From the NCBI GenBank assembly GCA_019058425.1, contig JAHPYZ010000014.1, forward strand, positions 1 to 51,900: a DNA stretch of 51,900 nt. Reading direction: 5' to 3'. The notes beneath the pieces are model-generated. The model was not told where the DNA came from. It saw nothing but the letters and a program-made list of their open reading frames with translations, and ran no database searches. Numbering within the stretch: the first letter of the stretch is position 1; every line of letters begins with the position of its first letter. The position numbers were made by a program, and so were the translations under genes. This DNA comes from Promethearchaeota archaeon (GTDB taxonomy: Archaea; Asgardarchaeota; Lokiarchaeia; Sigyniarchaeales; SOKP01). Positions 35,301 through 44,432 of this stretch are shown here, piece by piece.

Positions 35301-36222
35301 ATATAACAATGGTACAACTCACTTGAATATTAAAATAAAAAATACTGGAGAAATCATTTTTGCATTAGAATCAGTTTATTTAACGGAATTTTTAGATATA
35401 GTCGATATTCATGATTTTGATACGCAAAGTGGAACTTTAATACTAGATGCCGGTGAAGAAGATATAATTCTCATTGATGCAACTGATTATGTATCAGGAG
35501 ATGTTAATGAAGAAATATTAGTATGCATAACTGGAACTCATGGGACAACTGTTGCATCAGATATCGGATATATTCATACAATCAAAGAAGAACCAGATAT
35601 CCAAGTATTAACAGATGTAGAAGGGTATACTAGTTCATTTATTTATGCTAATGAAACAGGGAAAATATTAATTAAAAATACAGGAAATGAAATAATAAAC
35701 ATAGAAAACATTAAAGTGAATAGTACTCCTGTAAGCAATATTGAATATATTTATGGAGACTCTTCATTAGATATTCAAGAATGTGCAATTGCAACATTCA
35801 ATATTCCAAGTTTAAAGATAAATGAATCAGATGAATGTATTATAAGGATTGTAACTAATACAACAGCAGAGATAAATAGTACACTCAATGCTTTTGTAGA
35901 TTCTACTTTTTATGAGATAAATATTGATGATGGAGGTACATCAGCAATAGACTCAGGAACTTTAACAATTCAAATCAATAATGGTGGTTTATTAAATGTT
36001 ACAGTTGATTCTGTGTATATTAATAACACATTTATTTCTTTAGATGCGTTCAATGAACAAATTTTCGAAATTGATTCAAGCGGTTCACTTGAATTAACAA
36101 TAGATATGGCTATAATTGAGGCTATACCTCAAATTGGAACTATTAATCCTGGTGAAGATTTAGTCATAATGGTTCGTACTATTGAAGGAGCTGAGGACAC
36201 ACATACAGAAATTGTTATATAA
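32368..36222 (+). CDS. aglB: Oligosaccharyltransferase STT3/AglB with long repetitive C-terminal region
   Basis: Membrane enzyme that transfers lipid-linked glycans to Asn in N-x-S/T. An N-terminal multi-TM part (about residues 25-500) has the DxD-type acidic sites in LIKAFDPWIQYYN (D58) and TAGFFDNETIG, and the SVSE-like ASVAEQMPSPW. The substrate-binding WWDYG is at 526-530 (VVSWWDYGYWLT). Beyond about residue 715 come five units of roughly 110-130 residues, each with an I-K/N-N-T/G-G strand followed by V-x-(V/I)-N: KLKNTGTKDLYVKDINVNG, VENKGDSISVLDRFYIN, KIKNTGEIIFALESVYL, LIKNTGNEIINIENIKVN, QINNGGLLNVTVDSVYINN. At 1284 aa it is longer than usual AglB. The repeats resemble extracellular beta-sandwiches; their role is unknown. 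Confidence 0.95.
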   Translation: MAKILSSLRNFRDRLRIAISVKTSNILFFIAIFLLVTLAIIIRCSPLIRGINLIKAFDPWIQYYNAEYLNTHSIYEYFNWTDYKSWYPQGFYRGGLRPGLTFTVVAIYNVFQFIGVPISLYDVCFYFPAFMGGITVLAMYFLGKEVHSRGTGLFAAFFIAFSPGYLQRTTAGFFDNETIGVFATLMTFLFFLKAIRTGKFSHSVIGGIFLGYLSLSWGGYQFVYLVIPIICFILILMKKYNENVLIAYAGVQGTGLLIFSLYSKFKYDGLFTSLDLGGIFFLTIVLAIFHVIHTKKNEHPNFYNNLIIGLKWMAIPTILVFAILLWIAPEILPFNFGGRFLTILNPLFREDIALVASVAEQMPSPWSVFYYNTLIPLILVPLGVYFCIKRSNAADILVITFITLMYYFTGSMIRIILIFAPAAALAGAYGLTSILKIFGSFLGERKVGVSRKRKRQLKGTLGSSEVFVIYVVIGFLCISQVVHTTNIAIDQMSYAQMQPGGFLHDWEASLTWMQNNLEGTDVVVSWWDYGYWLTPVGNVTTVNDNATKNSTRIGLTGMAMMQTNEIYSAKAFRALKADYVLVYFGFLYTGLGGDEGKWTWMVDICNDNYANYLRMGFEEDNWAENSVFNVNEYRNVTTGLMEEKWFQSQLVKLMFNGEPTTDSTEYNELDRNYAREINRRELADGSLWVDHIPANGDYRSNVFIPTYISQFGLVKLYKIDYTVLDSSFTIKNAEVFDNGYATFKLKNTGTKDLYVKDINVNGENYPFTMSNKTHILSDGSEELVWLDLKDADFQKDDVAKINVSVRSEEFSGKNYDFSNSTSNLFVKEAVEGNVRINKENTIVIQKDASTVDIYLEVENKGDSISVLDRFYINDDTPQNRLNQTTYLSGSSILDSGTKVNVLISDVDTSFYPIKKYNKIGVATPNNIYDEILLTSNIENYSLSIFSEDRILSPEVLATLTNNYRKHIPIDFENSYAYTYNNGTTHLNIKIKNTGEIIFALESVYLTEFLDIVDIHDFDTQSGTLILDAGEEDIILIDATDYVSGDVNEEILVCITGTHGTTVASDIGYIHTIKEEPDIQVLTDVEGYTSSFIYANETGKILIKNTGNEIINIENIKVNSTPVSNIEYIYGDSSLDIQECAIATFNIPSLKINESDECIIRIVTNTTAEINSTLNAFVDSTFYEINIDDGGTSAIDSGTLTIQINNGGLLNVTVDSVYINNTFISLDAFNEQIFEIDSSGSLELTIDMAIIEAIPQIGTINPGEDLVIMVRTIEGAEDTHTEIVI

Positions 36223-36311
36223 ACAACTCTTTTTTATAATATTTTTTAATTTAATATCCATTTTTAGTAAAAATCATAAGATATTCTATATTAGAATATC
36301 TTAAGAGTTGT
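36223..36311. terminator. Nested inverted repeats between aglB and uvrB
   Basis: A 12-bp perfect inverted repeat with a 3-nt loop (TAAGATATTCTA, TAT, TAGAATATCTTA at 36277-36303) lies within a 9-bp outer repeat (ACAACTCTT at 36223-36231, AAGAGTTGT at 36303-36311). The left outer arm begins directly after the aglB stop and both outer arms are followed by T-rich sequence. A transcription terminator or an RNA-processing structure for aglB is likely; an operator for uvrB is an alternative. Confidence 0.5.
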
Positions 36312-36380
36312 CTTTTATTTATTATTTTTTGTATAGATTAAAAATTAATTAAATACGACTAGAAGAAGACTAATATAATT

Positions 36381-38407
36381 ATGGATTTTCAATTAAAAAC
36401 TGAGTTTAAACCTGCTGGCGATCAACCTTTAGCGATTCAAACCTTAACAGAGAACATTAAGAATGGAGAAAGATTTCAAACATTACTCGGTGCGACGGGG
36501 ACAGGAAAAACATTTACTATTGCTCAAATGATCAAAGAAGTTCAAAAGCCTACTTTAGTAATGTCCCCAAATAAAACATTATGCGCTCAATTATATAATG
36601 AGTTTAAAGAGCTCTTTCCCGAGAATGCAGTTCACTTTTTCGTTTCATACTATGATTATTATCAACCGGAATTTTGGCAGCACATGTTGCTTTCAGACCG
36701 AAGGCCTACATGCCTGTATCAGGGATGTATATAGAAAAAGATTTTAGTGTGAACGAAGAAATAGAAAGATTACGCCTAGCTGCTACTCACGCGATTAGAA
36801 CAAGAAAGGATGTTATAATTGTAGCTTCAGTTTCGTGCCTTTACGGAATTGGAAACCCTGAGGTTTGGACAGCAGTTTCTCTAAGTTTAGAAAAGGGGCA
36901 AGAAATTAACCGAGGAGAAATATTGAAAAGACTTGTTAGTATCAATTATGAAAGAAATAATATTGATTTTAAGCCAGGTGTAGTACGGGTAAGAGGAGAT
37001 ATCATCGATGTTTGGCCAGCATATCTAATAAGTGCAATAAGAATTTCTCTTTTTGGGGATGAAATTGAATCAATTCAAGAGATACACCCAATATCAAGTG
37101 GGATCTTGAATGAATTACCCAATTGTCGAATTTTCCCTGCTACACATTTCATTATTCCTGAGGAAAATAAGTTGAAAGCACTTGAATCAATACAAATTGA
37201 ATTACAGGAACAACTAGAGAAATTTAAGAAAGAAAAAAAGTATGCTGAAGCACAACGACTAGAAAGACGTATCAAGTTTGACTTAGAAATGCTAAGAGAA
37301 ATGGGTTGGTGTAAGGGTATAGAAAATTATTCACGACATTTAGATAGAAGAGCACCCGGATCTCCCCCTATGACATTAATCGACTACTTTCCAGAAGATT
37401 TTCTTATTGTGGTAGATGAATCTCATGTATCACTTCCACAAATTCACGGGCAAATAGGTGGGGACAAATCCCGTAAAAAAAATCTTGTAGATTATGGATG
37501 GCGGTTACCTAGTGCTTATGATAATCGGCCTCTTACATTTGAAGAATGGGAAAGTAAAATAGCCTATATAATTTTTATGAGCGCCACTCCCGGCGATTAT
37601 GAATTAAAAAAAAGTGGAGGAATTTCTGCAGAACAAATAATTCGTCCAACTGGCCTTGTTGATCCAATGGTAGAGATAAGGCCTGCAGAAAATCAAATTG
37701 ATAATTTATTAGGAGAAATAAGAAGGGTTGTTAAAAATAAAGGTAGAGTATTAGTAACTACATTAACAAAGCGAATGGCAGAAGATATTGCAGAATACTA
37801 TTCAGAATTAGGAGTAAAAATAGAATATCTACATTCAGAGGTAGATACTGTAGAACGTTTCGAGATTTTAAGAAAGCTGAGAGAAGGAACTTATGATGTA
37901 ATCGTTGGGATAAATCTTCTGAGAGAAGGATTAGACTTACCCGAAGTACAATTAGTAGCGATTTTAGATGCTGATAAACTTGGATTTTTAAGAGATACCC
38001 GATCTTTGATACAAACTATAGGTAGGGCTTCAAGAAATGTTGAAGGGAAAGCAATTTTATATGGAGATCGAATTTCTCCCGCAATGAAAGCCGCAATTGA
38101 TGAAACAGATAGAAGGAGAAATAAACAAAAAAGATATAATGAAGAAAATAAAATTACACCTCAAACAATTAAGAAGAATATATTAAAATCCCTTTCAGAA
38201 GAACAAGAATTTAAAGAAAGAGAAGTTAAACGGTTAAAGCAAAATATAAAAGATAAAATAGAAGCATTAGAAAAAGAAGGAGATTTCGAGGTTGTTATTC
38301 AATATCTTGAAAACAAGATGTTCATGGCAGCAAAAGAACTACGGTTTGAAGATGCGGCTTATTTAAGGGATAAAATTAAAGAAATAAAGAAGGATTATAA
38401 AGAATAA
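36381..38407 (+). pseudogene. uvrB: Excinuclease subunit UvrB, frame broken by a 32-nt insertion
   Basis: Damage-verification helicase of nucleotide excision repair. The first 97 codons are normal: [18 protein letters not shown], Walker [23 protein letters not shown]. Then the frame fails. Sequence resumes in another frame at 36704 with [20 protein letters not shown] and continues perfectly to LRDKIKEIKKDYKE, including helicase motifs VDESHVSLPQIHGQIGGD, TLTKRMAEDIAEYY, GINLLREGLDLPEV, IGRASRN and the C-terminal UVR motif. Removing 36672-36703 joins QPE to AYMP exactly, as in all UvrB, and gives 664 aa, the normal length. As it stands, only a 117-aa and a 577-aa fragment can be made. Possible causes are a genuine mutation, an assembly error or a recoding event. 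Confidence 0.85.
36672..36703 (+). other. 32-nt hairpin-forming insertion inside uvrB
   Basis: The insert runs from TTTTGG to CCGAAG. Its two ends can pair with each other over 6 bp (two G-U wobbles) and an inner AGCA/TGCT stem closes a CATGT loop, so the whole insert folds on itself. It is flanked by the similar sequences ACCGGAA before and ACCGAAG at its end. Length is 2 modulo 3, hence the frameshift. Confidence 0.75.
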
Positions 38408-38614
38408 ACTTAAATATTTTATTGAGATTAATCCATTAATAATTTATCTTGTTTCAAAATTTAGTTTTATAATTAATTTTTAGTTTTCAAATCAAATTGA
38501 GCTCAAGATTAGAAAATCAAGACCCCTTATGAGCAAAAATACATTTTTTGAGGATTATAAAATAAAAACATGAAATTTTTGTTTTATAAATGATTATAAA
38601 AAATAGTCATAAAA

Positions 38615-41488
38615 ATGAGTCAGAATTCAATCATTATTAAAGGAGCAAGGCAGAATAACTTAAAAAACGTAGATGTTATAATTCCGCGAAACAAGTTAGT
38701 TGTAATTACAGGAATTAGTGGAAGTGGAAAGAGTAGTTTAGCAATGGATACTTTATATGCTGAAGGACAACGTAGATTTCTTGAATCCTTATCTAGTTAT
38801 GCTAGACAATTTTTAGGAGAGATGGATAAACCTGATGTGGATTCAATAGAAGGATTATCTCCAGCAATTGCAATCGAGCAAAAACCTTTATCTAAAAATC
38901 CTAGAAGTACAGTAGGGACTGTAACTGAGATATATGATTATTATCGATTACTATTTGCTAATATTGGTATTCCTCATTGTCCTAACTGTGGTAAAGAGAT
39001 AAAACCACAAACACCACAACAAATCATTCAACAAGTTATGAATTCAATTGAAGAAAATCAAAAATTTATTGTTAAAGCACCAGTAATAAGAGATAGAAAA
39101 GGAGAATACAAAGAACTTTTACAAGATTTAAAGAAACAAGGATATGTTAGAGTAGAAGTTGATGGGATTCAATACACATTAGATGAAAATATCTCCATGG
39201 AAAAAAACGTCAAACACAATATTAATGTTGTAATTGATAGGTTAGTAATGCGTGAGGATATTAAGACCAGATTAGCTGATTCTGTTGAAAATGCACTTGA
39301 ACTAACAGATGGTTTAGTTATTATTGAGGAGGTCGGACAAAGAGAACAAATATATTCTGAACATCTTGCCTGTATTGATTGTGGAATATCATTTCCTCCT
39401 TTAGATCACAAAATGTTTTCTTTTAACATCCCCCATGGAAGCTGTAAATATTGTAGTGGTCTGGGTAATGTTATGGAATTTGATTATGGATTACTTTTAG
39501 GAAATGATTTAGATGTTCCGCTAGAGGAGACTTCTATTAGAGATATTCCTGGATTCGGATCTCAAAATGGATATTCTTGGCAAACAATAGTTCAAGTCGC
39601 TAAGCATTATGGATTTGACACCAATAAGACACCTATTAAAAATATTGAAGCAAAGAAACTTCATAAAATATTATATGGTTCTGAAAATGAATCAATTGAT
39701 TTCCATTTTGAGAGTGATAACAATGACTATAGAAATCATAATGGAGAATTCAAATCTTCTTGGCAAGTTTCAAGACCTTTCGAGGGAATAATTCCAATAC
39801 TTCATAGAAGATATATGGAAACTCGTTCGGAATGGGCTCGTGGTGTTTATGAAAGTTTTATGAATAGGATAGATTGTCCTCAATGTGAAGGACAAAGATT
39901 AAAACCAGAAAGTCTAGCTGTAACTATTGACTCCCTTAATATTGCTGAATTATCTGACATAGATGTTAAGGATTCACTAAAATTTTTCAAAGAATTACAA
40001 TTAAATGAAACTGAGAAAGTAATTGTAAAAGAAGTATTAAAAGAAATATTAGATCGACTATCCTTTCTTGAAAATGTTGGACTAGACTATATTTCATTAA
40101 ATCGCCGTTCAGATACTTTATCTGTGGGAGAAGCGGAAAGAATTCGACTAGCAACCCAATTGGGTTCAAGCCTAGTAGGAGTATTATATGTTTTAGATGA
40201 ACCGAGTATAGGTTTACATCAAAGAGACATCTCACGTTTAATTGACATGCTCAAAAAGTTAAGAGATTTAGGAAACACAGTCATAGTTGTAGAACATGAT
40301 GAAGCTATTATGCGAAATGCAGATCATATTATCGATTTAGGACCATTAGCTGGAGAACTTGGTGGTGAAATTGTAGCTGAAGGACCAATAGATACTATTC
40401 TGAGTTCAAGTACGTTAACAGGTGAATATTTATCAGGGAAGAAAAGAATTGTTATCCCTACAAATAGGCGTGAGATTAGTCAAGATATTCTTGAAATTAA
40501 AGGAGCAGAAGAAAATAATTTAAAGGGTATTGATGTAAAGATACCTTTAGGAGTATTTACCTGTATTACAGGGGTTTCTGGAGCTGGAAAAACTAGTTTA
40601 ATAATTGATTGTTTGTATAAAGGACTCCATAATCTAGTAAATACTCGTAGTTCAAAAATTAATCCAGGAAAATTTGATAAAATAATTGGATTTGATAAAA
40701 TAGATAAAATCATAAATATTGATCAATCACCAATCGGAAGGACACCAAGATCAGTCCCTGCTACTTATACAAAAGCATTAGATTATATTAGGGAAATTTT
40801 TGCCGGTATACCTGATTCTAAAGAAAGAGGTTATAAAAAAGGAAGATTTAGTTTTAATACAAAAGTTGGACATTGTAAGAAGTGTAAAGGAACTGGTTAC
40901 ATCCTGAAAGAAATGTATTTCTTACCTGATGTATATATAAAGTGTGATTTATGTAAAGGGAAAAGATATAACGCTGAAACATTAGATATAAAGTATCGAG
41001 GGAAGTCAATTTATGATGTTTTGAAAATGACTTTCCATCAAGCTTTAGAATTTTTTGATAGCTTTCCGAATTTAAAGAGAACAATAAAAACAGTTGTAGA
41101 TGTTGGATTAGGCTATTTAGAATTAGGTCAATCTTCAACTACCTTGAGTGGGGGAGAATCTCAACGCTTAAAAATTGCAAGAGAGTTGAGAAAAACTAGT
41201 ACTGGAAACACACTTTATATTTTAGATGAACCTACAACAGGTCTTAGCTCTTTCGACATTAATTACTTGTTGAAAGTACTTCAAAAATTAGTAGATAAAG
41301 GTAATACGGTAATTATTATTGAACATAATATGGATATTATAAAATCTGTTGATTATATTATTGATCTCGGTCCTGAAGGTGGTGAAAAAGGAGGTAATAT
41401 TGTAGTAACTGGAACTCCTGAAGAAATCATTAAAAACTCTCATTCATTTACGGCACAATACTTAAAGGGGTACCTAAATAATAATTAA
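38615..41488 (+). CDS. uvrA: Excinuclease subunit UvrA
   Basis: DNA-damage recognition ATPase of nucleotide excision repair, with two ABC modules. Walker A sites GISGSGKSS and GVSGAGKTS, signature motifs LSVGEAERIRLATQLGS and LSGGESQRLKIARELR, and Walker B sites VLYVLDEPSIGLHQRD and LYILDEPTTGLSSFD are intact. Zinc motifs CPNCGKEI, CIDCG, CKYCSGLG and CKKCKGTG with CDLCKG are present. 957 aa is normal. It lies 207 nt after uvrB in the same direction. UvrABC in archaea is generally thought to come from bacteria; no uvrC is in the window. Confidence 0.97.
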   Translation: MSQNSIIIKGARQNNLKNVDVIIPRNKLVVITGISGSGKSSLAMDTLYAEGQRRFLESLSSYARQFLGEMDKPDVDSIEGLSPAIAIEQKPLSKNPRSTVGTVTEIYDYYRLLFANIGIPHCPNCGKEIKPQTPQQIIQQVMNSIEENQKFIVKAPVIRDRKGEYKELLQDLKKQGYVRVEVDGIQYTLDENISMEKNVKHNINVVIDRLVMREDIKTRLADSVENALELTDGLVIIEEVGQREQIYSEHLACIDCGISFPPLDHKMFSFNIPHGSCKYCSGLGNVMEFDYGLLLGNDLDVPLEETSIRDIPGFGSQNGYSWQTIVQVAKHYGFDTNKTPIKNIEAKKLHKILYGSENESIDFHFESDNNDYRNHNGEFKSSWQVSRPFEGIIPILHRRYMETRSEWARGVYESFMNRIDCPQCEGQRLKPESLAVTIDSLNIAELSDIDVKDSLKFFKELQLNETEKVIVKEVLKEILDRLSFLENVGLDYISLNRRSDTLSVGEAERIRLATQLGSSLVGVLYVLDEPSIGLHQRDISRLIDMLKKLRDLGNTVIVVEHDEAIMRNADHIIDLGPLAGELGGEIVAEGPIDTILSSSTLTGEYLSGKKRIVIPTNRREISQDILEIKGAEENNLKGIDVKIPLGVFTCITGVSGAGKTSLIIDCLYKGLHNLVNTRSSKINPGKFDKIIGFDKIDKIINIDQSPIGRTPRSVPATYTKALDYIREIFAGIPDSKERGYKKGRFSFNTKVGHCKKCKGTGYILKEMYFLPDVYIKCDLCKGKRYNAETLDIKYRGKSIYDVLKMTFHQALEFFDSFPNLKRTIKTVVDVGLGYLELGQSSTTLSGGESQRLKIARELRKTSTGNTLYILDEPTTGLSSFDINYLLKVLQKLVDKGNTVIIIEHNMDIIKSVDYIIDLGPEGGEKGGNIVVTGTPEEIIKNSHSFTAQYLKGYLNNN

Positions 41489-41614
41489 TCCTCAATTTTA
41501 CTCTTATTGTTTCGTAAGTTTTAAAATAAAATTCTAATCCAATGATAAATAATTTTATACTATAAGCAACAGATTTAATATTTTTAATATACAATTTGAG
41601 ATTCGTGATATTTA

Positions 41615-43420
41615 ATGACTGAAGTTGATAATAAAATGATCCGAGCCCCTATAGTTTGCATTCTAGGTCATATTGACCATGGTAAGACTACTATCTTAGA
41701 TTATATTAGGGGTACTGTTGTTCAGCAAAGAGAAGCTGCTGGAATAACCCAACACATTGGTGCTTCTTATTTTCCGACTGAAGATGTAAAAGAATTTCTC
41801 GGAAAATCTAAACAAGAATTTGCTGAAAAAGAAATAAAACTTCCGGGTATATTAGTTGTTGACACACCAGGTCACGCTGCGTTCTTGAATTTACGAAGAA
41901 GAGGCGGGGCTGTTGCTGATATCGCGATTTTAGTAATAGATGTCACTGCTGGGACGATGCCAATAACATGGGAATCTGTTCGAATCCTAAGGGAGAGAAA
42001 AACTCCTTTCGTAATAGCAGCTAATAAGATAGATAGAATTTCTGGTTGGAAATCAAAAAAAGATGCAGATTTTCTTGATTCATACAATTCTCAAAAGCCT
42101 CATGTAAGAGATTTCTTAGATGAGAAACTATTACAAATTGTTGGAAATTTCTTAGAAGAAGGATTCAAAGGAATCGATCGTTATGATAAGATAAAAGATT
42201 TTACAAAGAAAATTGCCATTGTGCCAACAAGTGGCAAAACTGGAGAAGGAATTTCAACACTTTTAATGATATTAATGGGATTAGTCCAACAGTATTTAAC
42301 TACAAACCTTCGATTCTCTGAGGGTGCGGCTAAGGGAGTTGTCCTGGAGGTTAAAAAGGAAAAAGGACAAGGGAAAACTATGGATGTTCTTATATATGAT
42401 GGTATTATTAATAAAGGAGATGAATTTATAGTCGGGGGATTAGAAAAACCTATTAAATCGAAAGTAAGAGCATTATTAACTCCTAAACCATTAGATGAAA
42501 TACGAGATCCACGGCAGAAATTTGATTCTGTTAATACAATAACTGCTGCTGCTGGTATTAAAATACTCGCTCCAAATATTGAGGATGTTGTTGCAGGATC
42601 TCCATTTAGAGGTATTTTGGACCCTTCCGAAGAAGAATCGGTGTATAATGAAATTGAATCTGAAGTAGAGAGTATAAGGATAAAGACAGATAGAGCAGGA
42701 GTTGTTTTAAAAGCAGATACTTTAGGTTCACTTGAAGCACTTGAAAATCACTTCACAAAAAATGGAGTAAAAATTAGTATTGCTGATGTCGGACCGATAA
42801 AAAAAGAAGATATAATGAATGCAAGCATAGTAAAACAATTAGACCCCTATTCAGCTGCAGTATTAGGCTTTAATGTTCCAATATTCCCAGAAGCTAATGA
42901 ACAAGCAATTAAAGATAATATAAGAATTTTCACAAATAACGTTATATATCGTTTATTAGAAGAATATATAGAGTATGCAGAAGTAAGAAAAGCGGAAGAT
43001 ACTGCAAAAGGGTTAAGTGAGCTTATTTTGCCCGCTAAAATGAAAATGTTTCCAGAATTTATATTTAGAAACTCAGATCCTGCTGTCTTTGGTGTTTATG
43101 TGGAAGCTGGAACATTATATCCAAAAGTTCCAATAATAACAGATAAAGGTAAGAGAGTTAGAAGAATTCATCAAATTCAAGATAAAGGACAAACTCTCGA
43201 GAAAGCACCTAAGGATTCAGAAGTCGCCATTTCTGTTCGTGGAATTGAAATTGGACGAGATCTTGAAAAGGATGAAACTTTATTTGTTAATATTCCAGAA
43301 TCTCATGTTAGGCAATTAATGGGGAAATTTTTAGATGAATTAACAACTGATCAGAAACAAGCGTTGAGAGAATTCATTACTATAATGCGAAAAATAAATC
43401 ATCCCTGGTGGGGTATGTAA
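41615..43420 (+). CDS. infB: Translation initiation factor aIF5B (IF-2 family)
   Basis: GTPase that promotes ribosomal subunit joining. Starts directly with RAPIVCILGHIDHGKTTILD, the short archaeal form without the long N-terminal extension of eukaryotic eIF5B. G2 EAAGITQHIGAS, G3 VDTPGHAAF and G4 ANKIDRI are complete; domain II (VLEVKKEKGQGKTMDVLIYD), domain III (KADTLGSLEAL) and the C-terminal domain IV with a helical end follow. 601 aa is typical, no intein. GTGA lies 8 nt before the ATG. Confidence 0.97.
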   Translation: MTEVDNKMIRAPIVCILGHIDHGKTTILDYIRGTVVQQREAAGITQHIGASYFPTEDVKEFLGKSKQEFAEKEIKLPGILVVDTPGHAAFLNLRRRGGAVADIAILVIDVTAGTMPITWESVRILRERKTPFVIAANKIDRISGWKSKKDADFLDSYNSQKPHVRDFLDEKLLQIVGNFLEEGFKGIDRYDKIKDFTKKIAIVPTSGKTGEGISTLLMILMGLVQQYLTTNLRFSEGAAKGVVLEVKKEKGQGKTMDVLIYDGIINKGDEFIVGGLEKPIKSKVRALLTPKPLDEIRDPRQKFDSVNTITAAAGIKILAPNIEDVVAGSPFRGILDPSEEESVYNEIESEVESIRIKTDRAGVVLKADTLGSLEALENHFTKNGVKISIADVGPIKKEDIMNASIVKQLDPYSAAVLGFNVPIFPEANEQAIKDNIRIFTNNVIYRLLEEYIEYAEVRKAEDTAKGLSELILPAKMKMFPEFIFRNSDPAVFGVYVEAGTLYPKVPIITDKGKRVRRIHQIQDKGQTLEKAPKDSEVAISVRGIEIGRDLEKDETLFVNIPESHVRQLMGKFLDELTTDQKQALREFITIMRKINHPWWGM

Positions 43421-43426
43421 CCAATT

Positions 43427-44323
43427 TTATTTGATTTTAAGCTCTTCATTAAGAAAATCTTCAATTTCTTTTAGTTCATCTTTATCTATGGGTTCTATTT
43501 TTGGATCCCGTAGTAATTTCTTAATATGTTTAAAATAATTTAGTGCCTCCTTCTCTTTACCGATTTCTTTTAGTTCTAAACCAATATAAATAAAACTCCA
43601 TCGATACCATGTCGCATGTCTCGGTGTAAATTCAGTTATATCTACATTAAATTCTTGAAATCTCTCAATATAGCCTATTGTTTTCTCAATAAAAGATATA
43701 TTGTTTAAGACTATGCTATGACCTAAAATTATTGCTTTTGTATCAATATTGCAGTAATTATGAAGTGTGGTTAAATATTTATCAATTCTATGCCATGTTA
43801 AGAAAGGTATTGGGTCCACTAGATTATCTCCAACATATAAAATCTTATCCAATTGGTCATAGCAACTAGATGAATCTGCTGAATGACCTGGACTATAGAA
43901 AAATTCAATATTATCATCTGGAAAAATTAGTCTTTCTTGAAAAATTATTGTAGGATAAGCAATTGATTTATCTTCTAATCTAGCTTTATTTTCTTTTGTA
44001 ATTCTTTCTATAGTTCTTACTATTTTTTCCCTACATGATATATGACTAATAATTTGAGCACTATCAAAAATTCCATTACCCCCTATATGATCCATATGGA
44101 AATGTGAATTAAATATTATGATCTGTTTTGAGAGAAGCTTTTTCTCTATCAAATATTCTTTAAGAACACTCATTTGTTCTTTATTTACACCCGTATCACA
44201 AACGAATAGGTTATTTTTTCCATTTATTACATAAATTTGAATGGGCATTGGAACTTGCGGATAGGGAGTAAAATCTGGAAATGTAAACAACAACCCTCTA
44301 CTTCCTATTTCTTCCACTTTCAT
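43427..44323 (-). CDS. Metallo-beta-lactamase fold hydrolase
   Basis: Two-metal hydrolase of the MBL superfamily. The metal motif is FNSHFHMDHIGGNGIF (H-x-H-x-D-H), with further ligands in YSPGHSAD (His), ILYVGDNLVDPI (Asp) and IILGHSIVL (His). The C-terminal about 70 residues form a helical extension like those in MBL proteins that bind thioesters or phosphonates, but the substrate is unknown. It converges on infB with 6 nt between stops and is divergent from the CCA gene. Confidence 0.85.
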   Translation of the reverse strand: MKVEEIGSRGLLFTFPDFTPYPQVPMPIQIYVINGKNNLFVCDTGVNKEQMSVLKEYLIEKKLLSKQIIIFNSHFHMDHIGGNGIFDSAQIISHISCREKIVRTIERITKENKARLEDKSIAYPTIIFQERLIFPDDNIEFFYSPGHSADSSSCYDQLDKILYVGDNLVDPIPFLTWHRIDKYLTTLHNYCNIDTKAIILGHSIVLNNISFIEKTIGYIERFQEFNVDITEFTPRHATWYRWSFIYIGLELKEIGKEKEALNYFKHIKKLLRDPKIEPIDKDELKEIEDFLNEELKIK

Positions 44324-44432
44324 AAATATAGATAATCTATCAGAAATATATACTTTTATCCTTATAATTTCAATAATTACTTAAATTATTTAGAAAAAGT
44401 TTTAGCTTACTAAAATAATATTAGATGTGTAG

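Noticed and set aside
36672-36703. Archaeal bulge-helix-bulge intron in uvrB.
   Set aside because: The insert pairs with itself, but the required 4-bp central helix between intron start and 3' exon, with 3-nt bulges on both strands, cannot be drawn at the boundaries.
36672-36703. Programmed translational bypass over the uvrB insert.
   Set aside because: Matching take-off and landing codons are absent: GAA precedes the gap, but the GAA at its end would resume in the wrong frame.
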